The notes under the pieces: model-generated | Database searches by the model: none | What the model saw: the letters and a program-made list of their open reading frames with translations, nothing else | What the model was told of the DNA's origin: nothing | Shown: positions 26,787-34,688 of the stretch, in pieces | Numbering within the stretch: the first letter of the stretch is position 1 | How the letters are laid out: the number at the start of each line of letters is the position of its first letter | Source: Gudongella oleilytica | GTDB taxonomy: Bacteria; Bacillota; Clostridia; Tissierellales; Tissierellaceae | Length of the DNA stretch: 64,000 nt | Reading direction: 5' to 3' | NCBI RefSeq assembly: GCF_004101785.1 | Contig: NZ_CP035130.1 | Span: 2,292,158-2,356,157, forward strand | Program-made: the position numbers and the translations under genes

Positions 26787-27572
26787 CTATAGCTCAAACC
26801 TCACTATCAATGCAGGATCTAGTACTCTGAATGTAAAGGACTCAGAAACATGGAATCTAACCTTCTCGCTTGTATGAGACTGGTAACCGATAGTGTAATC
26901 CTTGCCAACTGTAAGCTCCAGGTTCTCATTATTATACGGAAGCAAATAAGCACCTTCAACTACATGGCTTAAAATTATCTTACCCTGGATAAGGCTTTCG
27001 ATCCTTTTATTCAAAGGATATCCTCCATCGTTGGAAAGTATCCTTTTATAAGCTTCCTTCCCTACCACAAGAGTGTAAGATCCTCCTGCGAATCCCTCTC
27101 TAAGAGCTATCACCCCGCTGGTTACAGCTTCCAGTATTGAAGTACCGTCGATTCCAAAAGCTATGGGCTTAGCTGAAGCTGAAGCCTTAAGACCGTCTAT
27201 ACCAGCCTTCTTCAGTCCATTATAGATTGCATTTTCCTCAAATAGAGCCATTTTCTCAAGAGCATCCTCCAGCGGACCAAAATCTATGTCCTTAGCGCCT
27301 CTTGAAATGTTGTCAAGCTCCCATCTGCTCATTTCGAACTCTACTCTTGCCTCGGTCAGGGGCAATACCTTATAGGTAGCAAACTCAACTTCCTTGGACT
27401 TGGAAACCTCCCCAAGCCTTCCCTCAGTTATGACATTATAGTCCAGTCCCTTTGGACCATTTACCTTAACCACTTTTCTGGCAGATAGATATGATTTCAA
27501 TACCTCTGCTGCTCTGGAATCAATCTCTCCCCATGCTTCCTTTGTTATTGGAGCCAAATCTCTGTAAAGCAT
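26787..27572 (-). CDS. Encapsulin shell protein (family 1)
   Basis: A 261-residue HK97-fold protein that self-assembles into a proteinaceous nanocompartment. The N-terminus (MLYRDLAPITKEAWGEIDSRA), the central WELDNISRGAKDIDFGPLE segment, EGFAGGSYTLVVG and the C-terminal SFTFRVLDPAL are all characteristic of the linocin/encapsulin family, and length is normal. The cargo gene lies 12 bases upstream in the same operon. Start behind TAGGAGGTAG. Role: stores iron mineralised by the enclosed ferritin-like enzyme. Confidence 0.95.
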   Translation of the reverse strand: MLYRDLAPITKEAWGEIDSRAAEVLKSYLSARKVVKVNGPKGLDYNVITEGRLGEVSKSKEVEFATYKVLPLTEARVEFEMSRWELDNISRGAKDIDFGPLEDALEKMALFEENAIYNGLKKAGIDGLKASASAKPIAFGIDGTSILEAVTSGVIALREGFAGGSYTLVVGKEAYKRILSNDGGYPLNKRIESLIQGKIILSHVVEGAYLLPYNNENLELTVGKDYTIGYQSHTSEKVRFHVSESFTFRVLDPALIVRFEL

Positions 27573-27584
27573 ATATTCTACCTC

Positions 27585-27926
27585 CTATTTAAGATCTCCG
27601 ATGCTTAGTCCCTTATCCTCAGGTGCACTGTCTACTTCCCCTTCTTCAAGGTCAATGATCGAGCCCTCAGAGAATAAGTACGTCTTAAGCTCCTCATCCC
27701 ACTTGTCCATGTTCCTTCTCAGCCACTCAAGGGTCATAACTGCATGCTCGATCTCCTCGTCCCTGTTATGAGCCATGATACCCTTAAGCTCAGGATCATT
27801 TGTTGCAGCAACTCTCTGGTTGTACCAGTCTACAGCCTCAAGCTCCTCCTTAAGGCTCATGATCGCCCTTGTAATATCCATCGTTTTGTCGTCCAGCCTT
27901 TCTACAGGCTCGTGGTATTGAGTCAT
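27585..27926 (-). CDS. Encapsulated ferritin-like protein (EncFtn) with cargo peptide
   Basis: A 113-residue two-helix ferritin-like ferroxidase. By comparison with the known EncFtn family, the iron ligands fall at Glu28, Glu58 and His61 (DEEIEH), with Trp34 and Tyr35 nearby (VDWYNQR). After the core (residues 10-88) an acidic linker leads to a C-terminal KGLSIGDLK tail that matches the encapsulin cargo-loading peptide pattern. It therefore oxidises Fe2+ inside the encapsulin shell encoded just downstream. Start behind AAAAGGAGG. Confidence 0.95.
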   Translation of the reverse strand: MTQYHEPVERLDDKTMDITRAIMSLKEELEAVDWYNQRVAATNDPELKGIMAHNRDEEIEHAVMTLEWLRRNMDKWDEELKTYLFSEGSIIDLEEGEVDSAPEDKGLSIGDLK

Positions 27927-27966
27927 AATTTCATCCTCCTTTTATTGGTTTACATATTTTAGTTTA

Positions 27967-27980
27967 CCCCGAGGGGGTTT
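27967..27980. other. Short GC-rich hairpin upstream of EncFtn
   Basis: An ACCCC/GGGGT inverted repeat with GAG in the loop lies between the radical SAM stop and the EncFtn start. It lacks a clear T-run, so it could be a weak terminator for the upstream operon or part of the EncFtn leader. Confidence 0.35.
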
Positions 27981-28000
27981 CTAATAAACACGAGCAAAAG

Positions 28001-28867
28001 CTAAAGCCTTCGGAAGGATTCATCCTTAAAACCTTCATCCTCAATTGCTCTTTTCAGCTGACTTATAAGCTTATCCCTGTCCATGTTAAGAGTTCCCTTG
28101 AGAGCCACGTAATTAGAGGCATGATTGCTTCTGAAAACCAGGCCATCGCAATCAAGCTCCTGAAGGAGCGACAATGTCTCCCTGGCTGCCTCATCTGGCG
28201 TCAGTAACTGGAAGCTTCCTTCCTGGACTGAAGTCCAAAGCTCAGTGCCCTGCTCCACCATAAGTGTCAAAAGTCCAAGGTAGTGAGGCCTTATTTCATT
28301 TACTGCAGAAGCTGTCATCAAGGCATGCTCTCTCCACCTTTCCTTCCCTCCGAGTCCAGATATGGCAGTTATGGAAAGTTTGATCCCTGAAGCCTTTAAC
28401 CTTTTGCCAGCCGAAATAATACCTTCCCTTGTATCTCCCTTCCTTACTCTCAGGAGTATCTCAGGATCGCCTGACTCAAGCCCGAGGTACGCGATCCCAA
28501 GACCTGCCTCATAAAGCGAAATCAATTCATCATCAGTCTTTGAATGTATGCTCTTTGGTGAAGCATATATCCCTATCCTCTCCAATTTATGAAAAGAAGC
28601 TCTGATCTCTGACAGTAGATACTTCAAATCCTCAGTTCTTATCATAAGAGCGTCTCCATCTGCAATAAATACTCTCCTTATATCCGGATAGAGCTCCCGA
28701 ACCTTATGGATCTCATCCTCAAGCTCCTGCACAGATCTTATTCTGAAGCTTTTATCCTTGTACATATTGCAGAAGGTACACCTGTTGTGGGAACAGCCTA
28801 TGGTAGCCTGAAGTATCCAGCTTCCTGCCTCGGAAGGCGGTCTGTACACTACTCCTTCATATATCAA
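28001..28867 (-). CDS. Radical SAM protein of unknown substrate
   Basis: A 288-residue radical SAM enzyme. The cluster motif is GCSHNRCTFC: Cys25, Cys30, Cys33, a CX4CX2C spacing rather than the usual CX3CX2C, a variant I associate with one Elp3-like subgroup. SAM-binding segments follow (RRVFIADGDA, GIAYLGLESGDPEIL). TTG start whose last bases overlap the stop of the selenoprotein peroxiredoxin, with AAAGGAG upstream, so the two are translationally coupled. Reaction unknown. Confidence 0.85.
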   Translation of the reverse strand: MIYEGVVYRPPSEAGSWILQATIGCSHNRCTFCNMYKDKSFRIRSVQELEDEIHKVRELYPDIRRVFIADGDALMIRTEDLKYLLSEIRASFHKLERIGIYASPKSIHSKTDDELISLYEAGLGIAYLGLESGDPEILLRVRKGDTREGIISAGKRLKASGIKLSITAISGLGGKERWREHALMTASAVNEIRPHYLGLLTLMVEQGTELWTSVQEGSFQLLTPDEAARETLSLLQELDCDGLVFRSNHASNYVALKGTLNMDRDKLISQLKRAIEDEGFKDESFRRL

Positions 28868-29316
28868 TCAAATCTCTCCTTTATGAAGGCCAGTACCTCC
28901 TCAGCATGTCCTTCTGCCTTTACCTTTCTGTATTCCTTAATAAGCTCACCATTCTCATTGAATATAAAGGTTGATCTCTCTGTTCCCATATATTCCTTGC
29001 CATACAGCTTCTTTGGAACGATCACCTGGAAAAGCTCATGGACCTCTCCTGTTTCATCACTCAATAAAAGAAAATTCAGGTCATTCTTATCTCTGAACCT
29101 GGCGTGGGATTTGAGATCATCCTTACTGATACCAATAATTGCAGTATTAACCGCCTCAAACTCTTGCTTCAGGTCCCTGAAGCCAATAGCTTCTACGGTT
29201 CAGCCTGAGGTATTGTCCTTTGGGTAAAAGTATACGATAACTCTCTTCCCCAGATAATCTTTGAGAGAAACCTCGGATCCATCAGTTTCCTTTAGTGTAA
29301 AACTATACTTTATCAT
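28864..29316 (-). CDS. Selenocysteine-containing peroxiredoxin (BCP/PrxQ family), UGA = Sec39
   Basis: Read through one in-frame TGA at 29200-29202, the gene encodes a complete 150-residue BCP-type peroxiredoxin. It reads MIKYSFTLKETDGSEVSLKD, then VYFYPKDNTSG-U-TVEAIGFRD, and ends VLAFIKERFD. The TGA falls exactly where the peroxidatic Cys of PKDNTPGC-T normally is. Residues after it stay fully conserved (GISKDDLKSHARFRDK, YMGTERSTFIF), so the frame is under selection. The usual resolving Cys five residues later is Ile. A hairpin fitting the bacterial SECIS model lies 16 bases after the UGA. Start behind GGGAGGAG. Role: reduction of hydrogen and alkyl peroxides in the cytoplasm. Standard gene callers would split or truncate it. 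Confidence 0.9.
29166..29183 (-). promoter_or_regulatory. Putative bacterial SECIS element
   Basis: On the minus strand GCTTCAG-GGAC-CTGAAGC is a perfect 7-bp stem with a GGAC tetraloop. The stem begins 16 bases and the loop 23 bases after the UGA. This fits the bacterial SECIS rules (G among the first loop bases, loop 16-37 bases from the UGA). SelB should bind it to insert selenocysteine. Confidence 0.75.
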
Positions 29317-29338
29317 CAAATCTCCTCCCAAAATTATC

Positions 29339-29788
29339 TCATATTATCATTTTCATCTTGTGGATCCTTCTATCCTTGCCAACCAGTGAATTCACATCGC
29401 CTACTACCACTGCACCCATTTTTTCATAGAAAAGCCTTGCTTCAGGAGCTGATACGAGCACAAATTCAATGATGCCTCTATTCCGGCAAAATTCCACCAG
29501 ATGATCCCAAAGCTCCCTTCCCAGTCCCTTCCCTATATAAGCAGGGTCCAGGTAAAAGTATTCAAGAGTTACCTCATCATCGCTCTCTATGATACTATAA
29601 AAGCCAGCAAGCTTTCCATCCTCCTCCATTACGAAGGTTGGATGATTTCTGATGTAATCCTCTGTAAGACTATATATCTGACGATATGCGTCCAAAAACC
29701 TCTTATCATAGCCCCAGTATGCCTCAGACATCACTGCAAGCTCAGTAAGCACTTTATTTTCTTTTACTTCCGCTCGTCTAATCAACAT
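29339..29788 (-). CDS. GNAT-family N-acetyltransferase
   Basis: A 149-residue acyltransferase with the acetyl-CoA binding motif YIGKGLGRELWDHLVEFC preceded by the beta4 strand VTLEYFYLDP and a C-terminal ARLFYEKMGAVVVG. Substrate not predictable. Starts behind GGGGGG and ends 22 bases before the selenoprotein peroxiredoxin, so the three genes GNAT, peroxiredoxin and radical SAM probably form one operon. Confidence 0.85.
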   Translation of the reverse strand: MLIRRAEVKENKVLTELAVMSEAYWGYDKRFLDAYRQIYSLTEDYIRNHPTFVMEEDGKLAGFYSIIESDDEVTLEYFYLDPAYIGKGLGRELWDHLVEFCRNRGIIEFVLVSAPEARLFYEKMGAVVVGDVNSLVGKDRRIHKMKMII

Positions 29789-29853
29789 TCATATCCCCCC
29801 TTCAAGGTAATGTATACCCATAAGAGGTTCAATGACCCAAATTTTGTCAGGCT

Positions 29854-30549
29854 TCATTCTTTCCTGAAATATCTGAAGATAGATGCTCCTTCGTTCTTTA
29901 GACGCTTTTTTCTGTCATTGTAATCAGGAAGTATAGCTTCCACCCTCTTCCAAAACTCCATGGAATGATCCATATGGATCAGGTGGCAAAGCTCATGGAT
30001 TACAATATAATCAAAAAGCTCCATGGGGAGCATCGAGCACCGAAGGTTAAAACTTAGGTTTCCCCTTGAGGAGCAGCTTGCCCACCTTGTCTTTTGATCC
30101 CTAACGGTTATCCCTTCAGGTTTTATCCCAATGGATCTCCAATATAGGTCGATTCTTTCAATAGCTATTTCCCTTGTATTAGCTCTGTAGAAATCAACCA
30201 TTGCGTCCTTGAGCTTATCCCTGCTCCAATCTCTGGATCCTATTAAAAGCTCTCCTTTTGAAATCCTGGTTTTATTGATCCTGCCTTTATCGTGATCAAA
30301 TGGTCTGATCGCCAAATCAGTGCCAAGAAAAGGTACAGTTCCTCCAAATTCAATAGGTGATGGCTTTTCCTGACCTTCTATTTCCCTAAGCTTATTGAGT
30401 ATCCATTTTTCCTTGGCACCCAGAGCTTCTTTGATTACACTAAAGCTGGTGCCCTTTGGTGCCAGAACCCTTATTCTTCCGGATTCTTCAAGCTTAATGC
30501 CTAAGGTCTTCCTGTTTCTGTACTCTATCTCGATCCTGAATCCTTCCAA
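29854..30549 (-). CDS. YgjP/SprT-like zinc metallopeptidase
   Basis: A 231-residue protein of the YgjP (DUF45) family. The zinc motif VIHELCHLIHMDHS (HExxH) is followed by SMEFWKRVEAILPDYNDRKK, and upstream comes the family's TVRDQKTRWASCSSRGNLSFN. Members are minigluzincin-fold peptidases; natural substrates are unknown. TTG start with AGGAG about a dozen bases upstream. Cytoplasmic. Confidence 0.88.
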   Translation of the reverse strand: MEGFRIEIEYRNRKTLGIKLEESGRIRVLAPKGTSFSVIKEALGAKEKWILNKLREIEGQEKPSPIEFGGTVPFLGTDLAIRPFDHDKGRINKTRISKGELLIGSRDWSRDKLKDAMVDFYRANTREIAIERIDLYWRSIGIKPEGITVRDQKTRWASCSSRGNLSFNLRCSMLPMELFDYIVIHELCHLIHMDHSMEFWKRVEAILPDYNDRKKRLKNEGASIFRYFRKE

Positions 30550-30592
30550 TATCTATCAACTCCTGTCAAGCTTGTTCTTAAAACCTTCAATA

Positions 30593-30616
30593 GAGGACGG
30601 CTAAACAGCCATCCTC
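30593..30616 (-). terminator. Possible terminator after the decayed ferredoxin gene
   Basis: Ten-bp imperfect stem (GAGGATGGCT / AGCCGTCCTC on the minus strand) with a GTTT loop. The T-tract is weak. Confidence 0.4.
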
Positions 30617-30677
30617 AAATATCTAACTTAGTATTCGGATTTATGTATCTTCCTCTGCCGTCAGTCTTCCTTCCATA

Positions 30678-31160
30678 CTAGATGGCATTTTGTGGGCATC
30701 TATGCAGACATGCCAGGCAGTGGATGCATCTTTCCTCAGTCCACTCAAGCCGCTTCATATTCATGGTTATTGTCCCCGATGGACAGATTTTTTCACATAC
30801 TCCACATCCCCGTTGCAAGCCTCTGTGAAATTAAAGCTCTTGGTCTTTCTGCCCATTCGATAAAAGGGGTAAGCTATCAAGCTGTATTTTCTGCTGTCGG
30901 GGTTTCTGGATATCATAAATCAGGATGTAATTATCCGGCATGTCTACTGCAAATATGTAATCCAGCTTAAGCTCCCTCTCTTCTAAAAGATTTTTCAAAA
31001 TCCCAAGTGCATTTCCCGTGGTTCCCCCACAGGTCAGGACTAAATATGAACCCTTACTTAGAGTACCCTCAAATTTTATTCTTCTAATAAACTCTTCGAC
31101 GATGCTTGGTATTCCAAAATAGTAGACAGGGAAAATGAACTCTTCTATTTTCGTTGGGTA
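30678..31160 (-). pseudogene. Decayed EFR1-type flavodoxin-ferredoxin gene
   Basis: The remnant starts mid-flavodoxin at EEFIFPVYYFGIPSIVEEF; the FMN-binding N-terminus (about 50 residues) is missing. It continues through the flavodoxin C-terminus to a premature TAA in KDQEL (30831). Past the stop, the two ferredoxin cysteine clusters are still readable (CGVCEKICPSGTI and CIHCLACLHRCPQNAI, ending at TAG 30678). A short stretch, FTEACNG, fits the family in a different frame, so compensating indels flank it. The intact family couples a flavodoxin to two 4Fe-4S clusters for electron transfer. Confidence 0.85.
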
Positions 31161-31209
31161 TAATAAGATTATACACGAAATAAGGTGATTATAGGAACGG
31201 TGATAAATC

Positions 31210-31926
31210 ATGTTTTCATACGAGAGCAGAGTCCAAAAGGATCTCGAGAGATGGAAAAAAGAAATGCGAAAGCCTCCTTCACTGCTTGAGAGGGCTTCCA
31301 AAGGAACACAGAAGGCAGTGACCAGGATGTTCCCGGAAAAATACCATGAGATTATAACTGGTGCTATCAAGAGCATCACAACAACAGTACTCTTGGGGAC
31401 CGGCTTTATATCCTCCAAACCATTGTATGGCCTTCCTCTTGAAGAAAGAGAACGAAGAGTAAGAGACAAGGGCAAGATCTATGCAACGACCGCTGCCGTA
31501 GAGGGTGCCGCTACAGGAGCAGGTGGTTTTGTTGCCTCACTTGCCGACTTCCCTTTACTCCTTGGTATCAAAATGAAATTTCTTTATGAGGTTGCAGCCA
31601 TCTACGGCTTCGACACCTCAAGCTATGAAGAGAGACTTTACCTCCTCCATATATTCCAGCTTGCTTTCTCCAGCAAGGCCCATGTCAATGAAATATTTGA
31701 GAAAATGGAGTCCTGGGATAACTATGTATCCTCTCTCCCTAAGGAGTTAGATGATTTCAACTGGAGAAGCTTTCAACAGGAATACAGGGATTACCTGGAC
31801 CTTGCGAAGCTTATGCAAATGATGCCTGTGGTTGGAGCAGTTGTAGGGATCTATGTAAACAATAAGCTATTGAAAAAACTTACGGAGACTGCTATGAATT
31901 CCTACAGGATGAGAGTTTTAAAATAA
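31210..31926 (+). CDS. EcsC-family protein
   Basis: A 238-residue protein with the EcsC signature: central GKIYATTAAVEGAATGAGGFVASLADFPLLLGIKM, a hydrophobic amphipathic stretch, then YEERLYLLHIFQLAF and a C-terminal hydrophobic segment (MMPVVGAVVGIYVNN). It probably associates with the membrane. Family function is poorly defined; it was named from an ABC-exporter locus of Bacillus. Single gene with a TATAAT at 31159-31164 upstream. Confidence 0.88.
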   Translation: MFSYESRVQKDLERWKKEMRKPPSLLERASKGTQKAVTRMFPEKYHEIITGAIKSITTTVLLGTGFISSKPLYGLPLEERERRVRDKGKIYATTAAVEGAATGAGGFVASLADFPLLLGIKMKFLYEVAAIYGFDTSSYEERLYLLHIFQLAFSSKAHVNEIFEKMESWDNYVSSLPKELDDFNWRSFQQEYRDYLDLAKLMQMMPVVGAVVGIYVNNKLLKKLTETAMNSYRMRVLK

Positions 31927-31929
31927 ATA

Positions 31930-31947
31930 CAGAGCCTTGCGGCTCTG
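31930..31947. terminator. Terminator between convergent EcsC and thioesterase genes
   Basis: Perfect 7-bp stem CAGAGCC / GGCTCTG with TTGC loop. The minus-strand side is followed by TATTTATTTT, so it mainly serves the thioesterase. Confidence 0.7.
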
Positions 31948-31951
31948 TGAA

Positions 31952-32434
31952 TTAGTCTTTTGTCCAGTTTTTTCTCTTTTCCTTGTGCGCTTTATACCTT
32001 GATTCACCTTCGTCATAAAGCCTTTGCTCCTCCTCTGTTTCGATGATAAGCCTCGGTACCTCAGTTGGAAGACCGTTCTCATCAAGAGCCACCATTGTAA
32101 AGTAAGCTGTAAGAGCCATTCTGGAGGGTTCACTTTTTTTAAGGTCCTCGACCATAACTGTCACAAGGATATCCATGGATTGTTTACCAACATATGTGAG
32201 CTGTCCATGACACGTGACCAGGTTGCCTACTCTTATCGGTAGAAGAAACTCCAGCTCATCTACCCTTGCCGTAACAGTGCTCATCCTGGAGTGCCTCCTG
32301 GCAACTATCCCTGCGCAGGTATCCATCATCTTCATGATTTCTCCTCCGTGAACTCCTCCATTGACGTTAGCTTGGTCCGGCTGCATCATATTTCCTATGC
32401 TCACGCGCGATTGTGCCACAGTTTTAGCCTTCAT
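31952..32434 (-). CDS. Hotdog-fold acyl-CoA thioesterase
   Basis: A 160-residue enzyme of the BFIT/BACH/YkhA type: AQSRVSIGNMMQPDQANVNGGVHGGEIMKMMDTCAG with the family's catalytic region, then VDELEFLLPIRVGNLV and a charged tail. It hydrolyses acyl-CoA esters in the cytoplasm. I favour the ATG at 32434 because the fold starts there; the frame is open to a TTG at 32500 and neither start has a well-placed ribosome binding site. An AGGAG at about 32485 is followed by no usable start. An IS110-family element lies about 150 bases upstream. Confidence 0.85.
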   Translation of the reverse strand: MKAKTVAQSRVSIGNMMQPDQANVNGGVHGGEIMKMMDTCAGIVARRHSRMSTVTARVDELEFLLPIRVGNLVTCHGQLTYVGKQSMDILVTVMVEDLKKSEPSRMALTAYFTMVALDENGLPTEVPRLIIETEEEQRLYDEGESRYKAHKEKRKNWTKD

Positions 32435-32726
32435 ATATTCACGTATAATCCAATTAACCTCTTTAATAGAGGGGGTTGGATTATTTCTCCTTTCTCCCAA
32501 ATTATTTGGGGATTATCTATTACTCCGTTATTATAATGATAAAGCACTGTGGATTTGTTTCTATTTTGCTACAGCTTTGACTGTTTTGAGGTGACTCAGA
32601 CCACAGCTTTTCGTCTTCACTGGTAATTGGTTAGTTAACGCTTTGACGTTTGTATTTACGTGATTACATGGCCGGAAACCTTGTGGAAAACAACAGTGCT
32701 AAATATTATTAAAGGAGGTATTTCTA

Positions 32727-33896
32727 ATGTTCTATGTCGGAATCGACATCTCTAAGTTCAAACACGACTGTTTCATTGTTACTGAAGCAGGCGAGGTTGT
32801 TTGTGATTCTTTTTCTATCAAGAACGATTCTGATGGATTTACAGAACTCTTATCTGTTCTAGATTCTCTTTATCCTAAAGAGAATGTAAGAATAGGGTTT
32901 GAATCTACTGGTCATTATGCTTTAAACCTGAAGTTGTTCCTCGAAAAAGCCCACTACAGCTTCATGGAATTTAACCCTGTTCTTCTCTCAAAGTTTAACA
33001 AGTCTCAGTCTTTAAGGCGTACCAAAACGGATGCAATTGATTCCATATCCATTGCCCGCTGGCTTATGACGGTTGATTACAAACCCTATCCAATAGGATT
33101 TTATCATACCTATGCGCTTAAGTCATTAACTCGTCTTCGTGACTCTCTTGTTAAACAGAGAAGCTTTTACATGGTTAAGATTACAAATGTCCTTGATCAC
33201 GTCTTTCCTGAGTTTAAGCCATTTTTCAATAATCGGTTTAGCAAGACTGCTATCTACCTTTTAGATAATTATGGTTCTGCCAAAAGTATTGCTAATATGA
33301 ATACTAGGTCCTATGATGCTTTACGCAGTATTTCCAGAGGAAAATTCTCTATGCAAAAATTTATAAAGCTAAAAGAATTGGCCAAGAATACCGTTGGCTG
33401 CGATCATGAACTTTTTACTTGCCAATTGAATAGTCTGCTATCTTTGTATAAACAATTAGCAAATGAGGTAGACTCTCTTGAAAGTCAAATTGAATCTTTA
33501 ATCGTTGAAATTGATCCCAAAACTTTATCTATACCTGGGATTGGCCCTCTGTCAGCAGCTGTTATATATGCTGAATATGGTGATTTATCTAGATTTAATT
33601 CCCCTGCTCAGATGCTTTCTTTTGCTGGGCTTGAACCAGGTTATTATCAATCAGGGACGTCGGAACATGGTGGAGGTATGGTTAAAAGAGGTTCTTCCCA
33701 TCTTCGCTACACCTTGATGAATCTATGTATTCCATTGATTCAATACAACATGACATTTGCTGAGTACTACCACAAAAAGCGTAATGAAGGTAAATCACAC
33801 CGTGTGGCATGTTCTCATCTTGTCAAGAAATTGATTCGAGTCATCTTTACTCTTGAAAAGAATGGAATTGATTTTGATCCAACAAAACTTCGCTGA
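32727..33896 (+). CDS. IS110-family transposase (DEDD recombinase)
   Basis: A 389-residue enzyme with an N-terminal RuvC-like DEDD domain (YVGIDISK, FESTGHY, RRTKTDAIDS) and a C-terminal IS116/IS110/IS902 domain (SIPGIGPLSAAVIYAEYGD, then GTSEHGGGMVKRGSSHLRY, which should hold the catalytic serine). It looks intact. Start behind AAAGGAGG. Such enzymes use an element-encoded guide RNA to choose the target. Confidence 0.93.
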   Translation: MFYVGIDISKFKHDCFIVTEAGEVVCDSFSIKNDSDGFTELLSVLDSLYPKENVRIGFESTGHYALNLKLFLEKAHYSFMEFNPVLLSKFNKSQSLRRTKTDAIDSISIARWLMTVDYKPYPIGFYHTYALKSLTRLRDSLVKQRSFYMVKITNVLDHVFPEFKPFFNNRFSKTAIYLLDNYGSAKSIANMNTRSYDALRSISRGKFSMQKFIKLKELAKNTVGCDHELFTCQLNSLLSLYKQLANEVDSLESQIESLIVEIDPKTLSIPGIGPLSAAVIYAEYGDLSRFNSPAQMLSFAGLEPGYYQSGTSEHGGGMVKRGSSHLRYTLMNLCIPLIQYNMTFAEYYHKKRNEGKSHRVACSHLVKKLIRVIFTLEKNGIDFDPTKLR

Positions 33897-34022
33897 TTGT
33901 GTAGTGGCGATCAGTAACACTAAAGTCTGATTGCTTTTTGAAATGATCTATCAAAAGGCTTGTTTGGTATGCCCATTTTTGTTTCATCATATTTCTAAAA
34001 AAATCATTGACTTTTAATAGTT
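33897..34022 (+). ncRNA. Candidate bridge/seek RNA region of the IS110-family element
   Basis: Non-coding right end of the IS. It contains stem-loops GC(G)ATCAG...CTGAT(T)GC (33908-33937) and CTTTTTGA...TCAAAAGG (33936-33962). In IS1111-type elements the guide RNA is encoded downstream of the transposase; in IS110-type elements it is upstream (here 32597-32726). The choice rests on the inverted repeats. Confidence 0.4.
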
Positions 34023-34142
34023 AGTCACCTCAAAACTTTATTGTAAGAGCTTGGTTAATTAATTAACATTGCCCTGCCATCCAATAACCTATTATAACAC
34101 AGTTTGTCAAGAGATGAATGAAGTAAGAAAATTAAGTTGCAA

Positions 34143-34688
34143 CTATTGCTTCACTTTCCTGAACACCAGCATATTGTAAAGTCTATCCGTATTATAACCC
34201 TGGTCTATGACTTTGTTTATCTGAACAAAACCCAGATTTCCAAGAAGCCTCGTGGAGCTTTCATTCCCCTCCTCCGTACAGGCCTCGATCCAATCCATTC
34301 CAATAGTCCTGAAGCAGTAGTCTATAACTGCCTGCAGGGACTCAGCCATATACCCATTACCCTGCATATGGGTCACTATCCCATATCCGAGCTCAGCTCC
34401 ATTACGGGATTCAGTAAAGTTCCAGACACTTACACTGCCGATTATCCTATGTGTCTCCTTTGACTGAATACCCCAGAGAAGCCACTTGCCTTCATTTATT
34501 CCCTTATCCATCCTTTCAAGGTATTCCTTTGTATCCTTTAGGGAAGTATCGGGCATTGTGTCTGTATATTCATGCATATCAGGGTCCTTCCTCATGTTGA
34601 AAAGATCGTCAAGATCCTCCTCGGTGAGCCTTCTTAGGACCAACCTCGCTGTTTCCATCAATGGAAATTCAGTGAACTGGGTAGACAT
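34143..34688 (-). CDS. RimJ/RimL-type GNAT acetyltransferase
   Basis: A 181-residue GNAT with the RimL-like start METARLVLRRLTEEDLDDLF, the middle GSVSVWNF and the CoA loop HMQGNGYMAESLQAVIDYCF. It probably modifies a protein N-terminus or small amine. The ATG at 34688 follows GGGAG and overlaps the end of the upstream tandem-GNAT gene by 20 bases; the longer ORF adds residues without homology. Confidence 0.85.
   Translation of the reverse strand: MSTQFTEFPLMETARLVLRRLTEEDLDDLFNMRKDPDMHEYTDTMPDTSLKDTKEYLERMDKGINEGKWLLWGIQSKETHRIIGSVSVWNFTESRNGAELGYGIVTHMQGNGYMAESLQAVIDYCFRTIGMDWIEACTEEGNESSTRLLGNLGFVQINKVIDQGYNTDRLYNMLVFRKVKQ

Larger units (their letters stand above)
32583..34036 (+). mobile_element. 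IS110-family insertion sequence (IS1111-like)
   Basis: The transposase gene is flanked by a perfect 14-bp inverted repeat, GTTTTGAGGTGACT at 32583-32596 and its complement at 34023-34036. IS110-group elements lack such repeats, while the IS1111 subgroup has subterminal ones. Non-coding ends of about 130 bases lie on each side of the gene. The right one (33897-34022) folds into at least two hairpins, fitting a guide (bridge/seek) RNA. True ends are probably a few bases outside the repeats; no target duplication is expected. Confidence 0.75.

Noticed and set aside
28864..29064. Separate 66-residue protein gene
   Set aside because: It is the C-terminal part of the selenoprotein peroxiredoxin; its apparent ATG has no ribosome binding site and lies within a conserved family segment.
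34085..34115. TTGACA and TATAAT on the minus strand upstream of the IS
   Set aside because: The two hexamers are only 8 bases apart, far from the 16-18 needed, so they cannot form one promoter.
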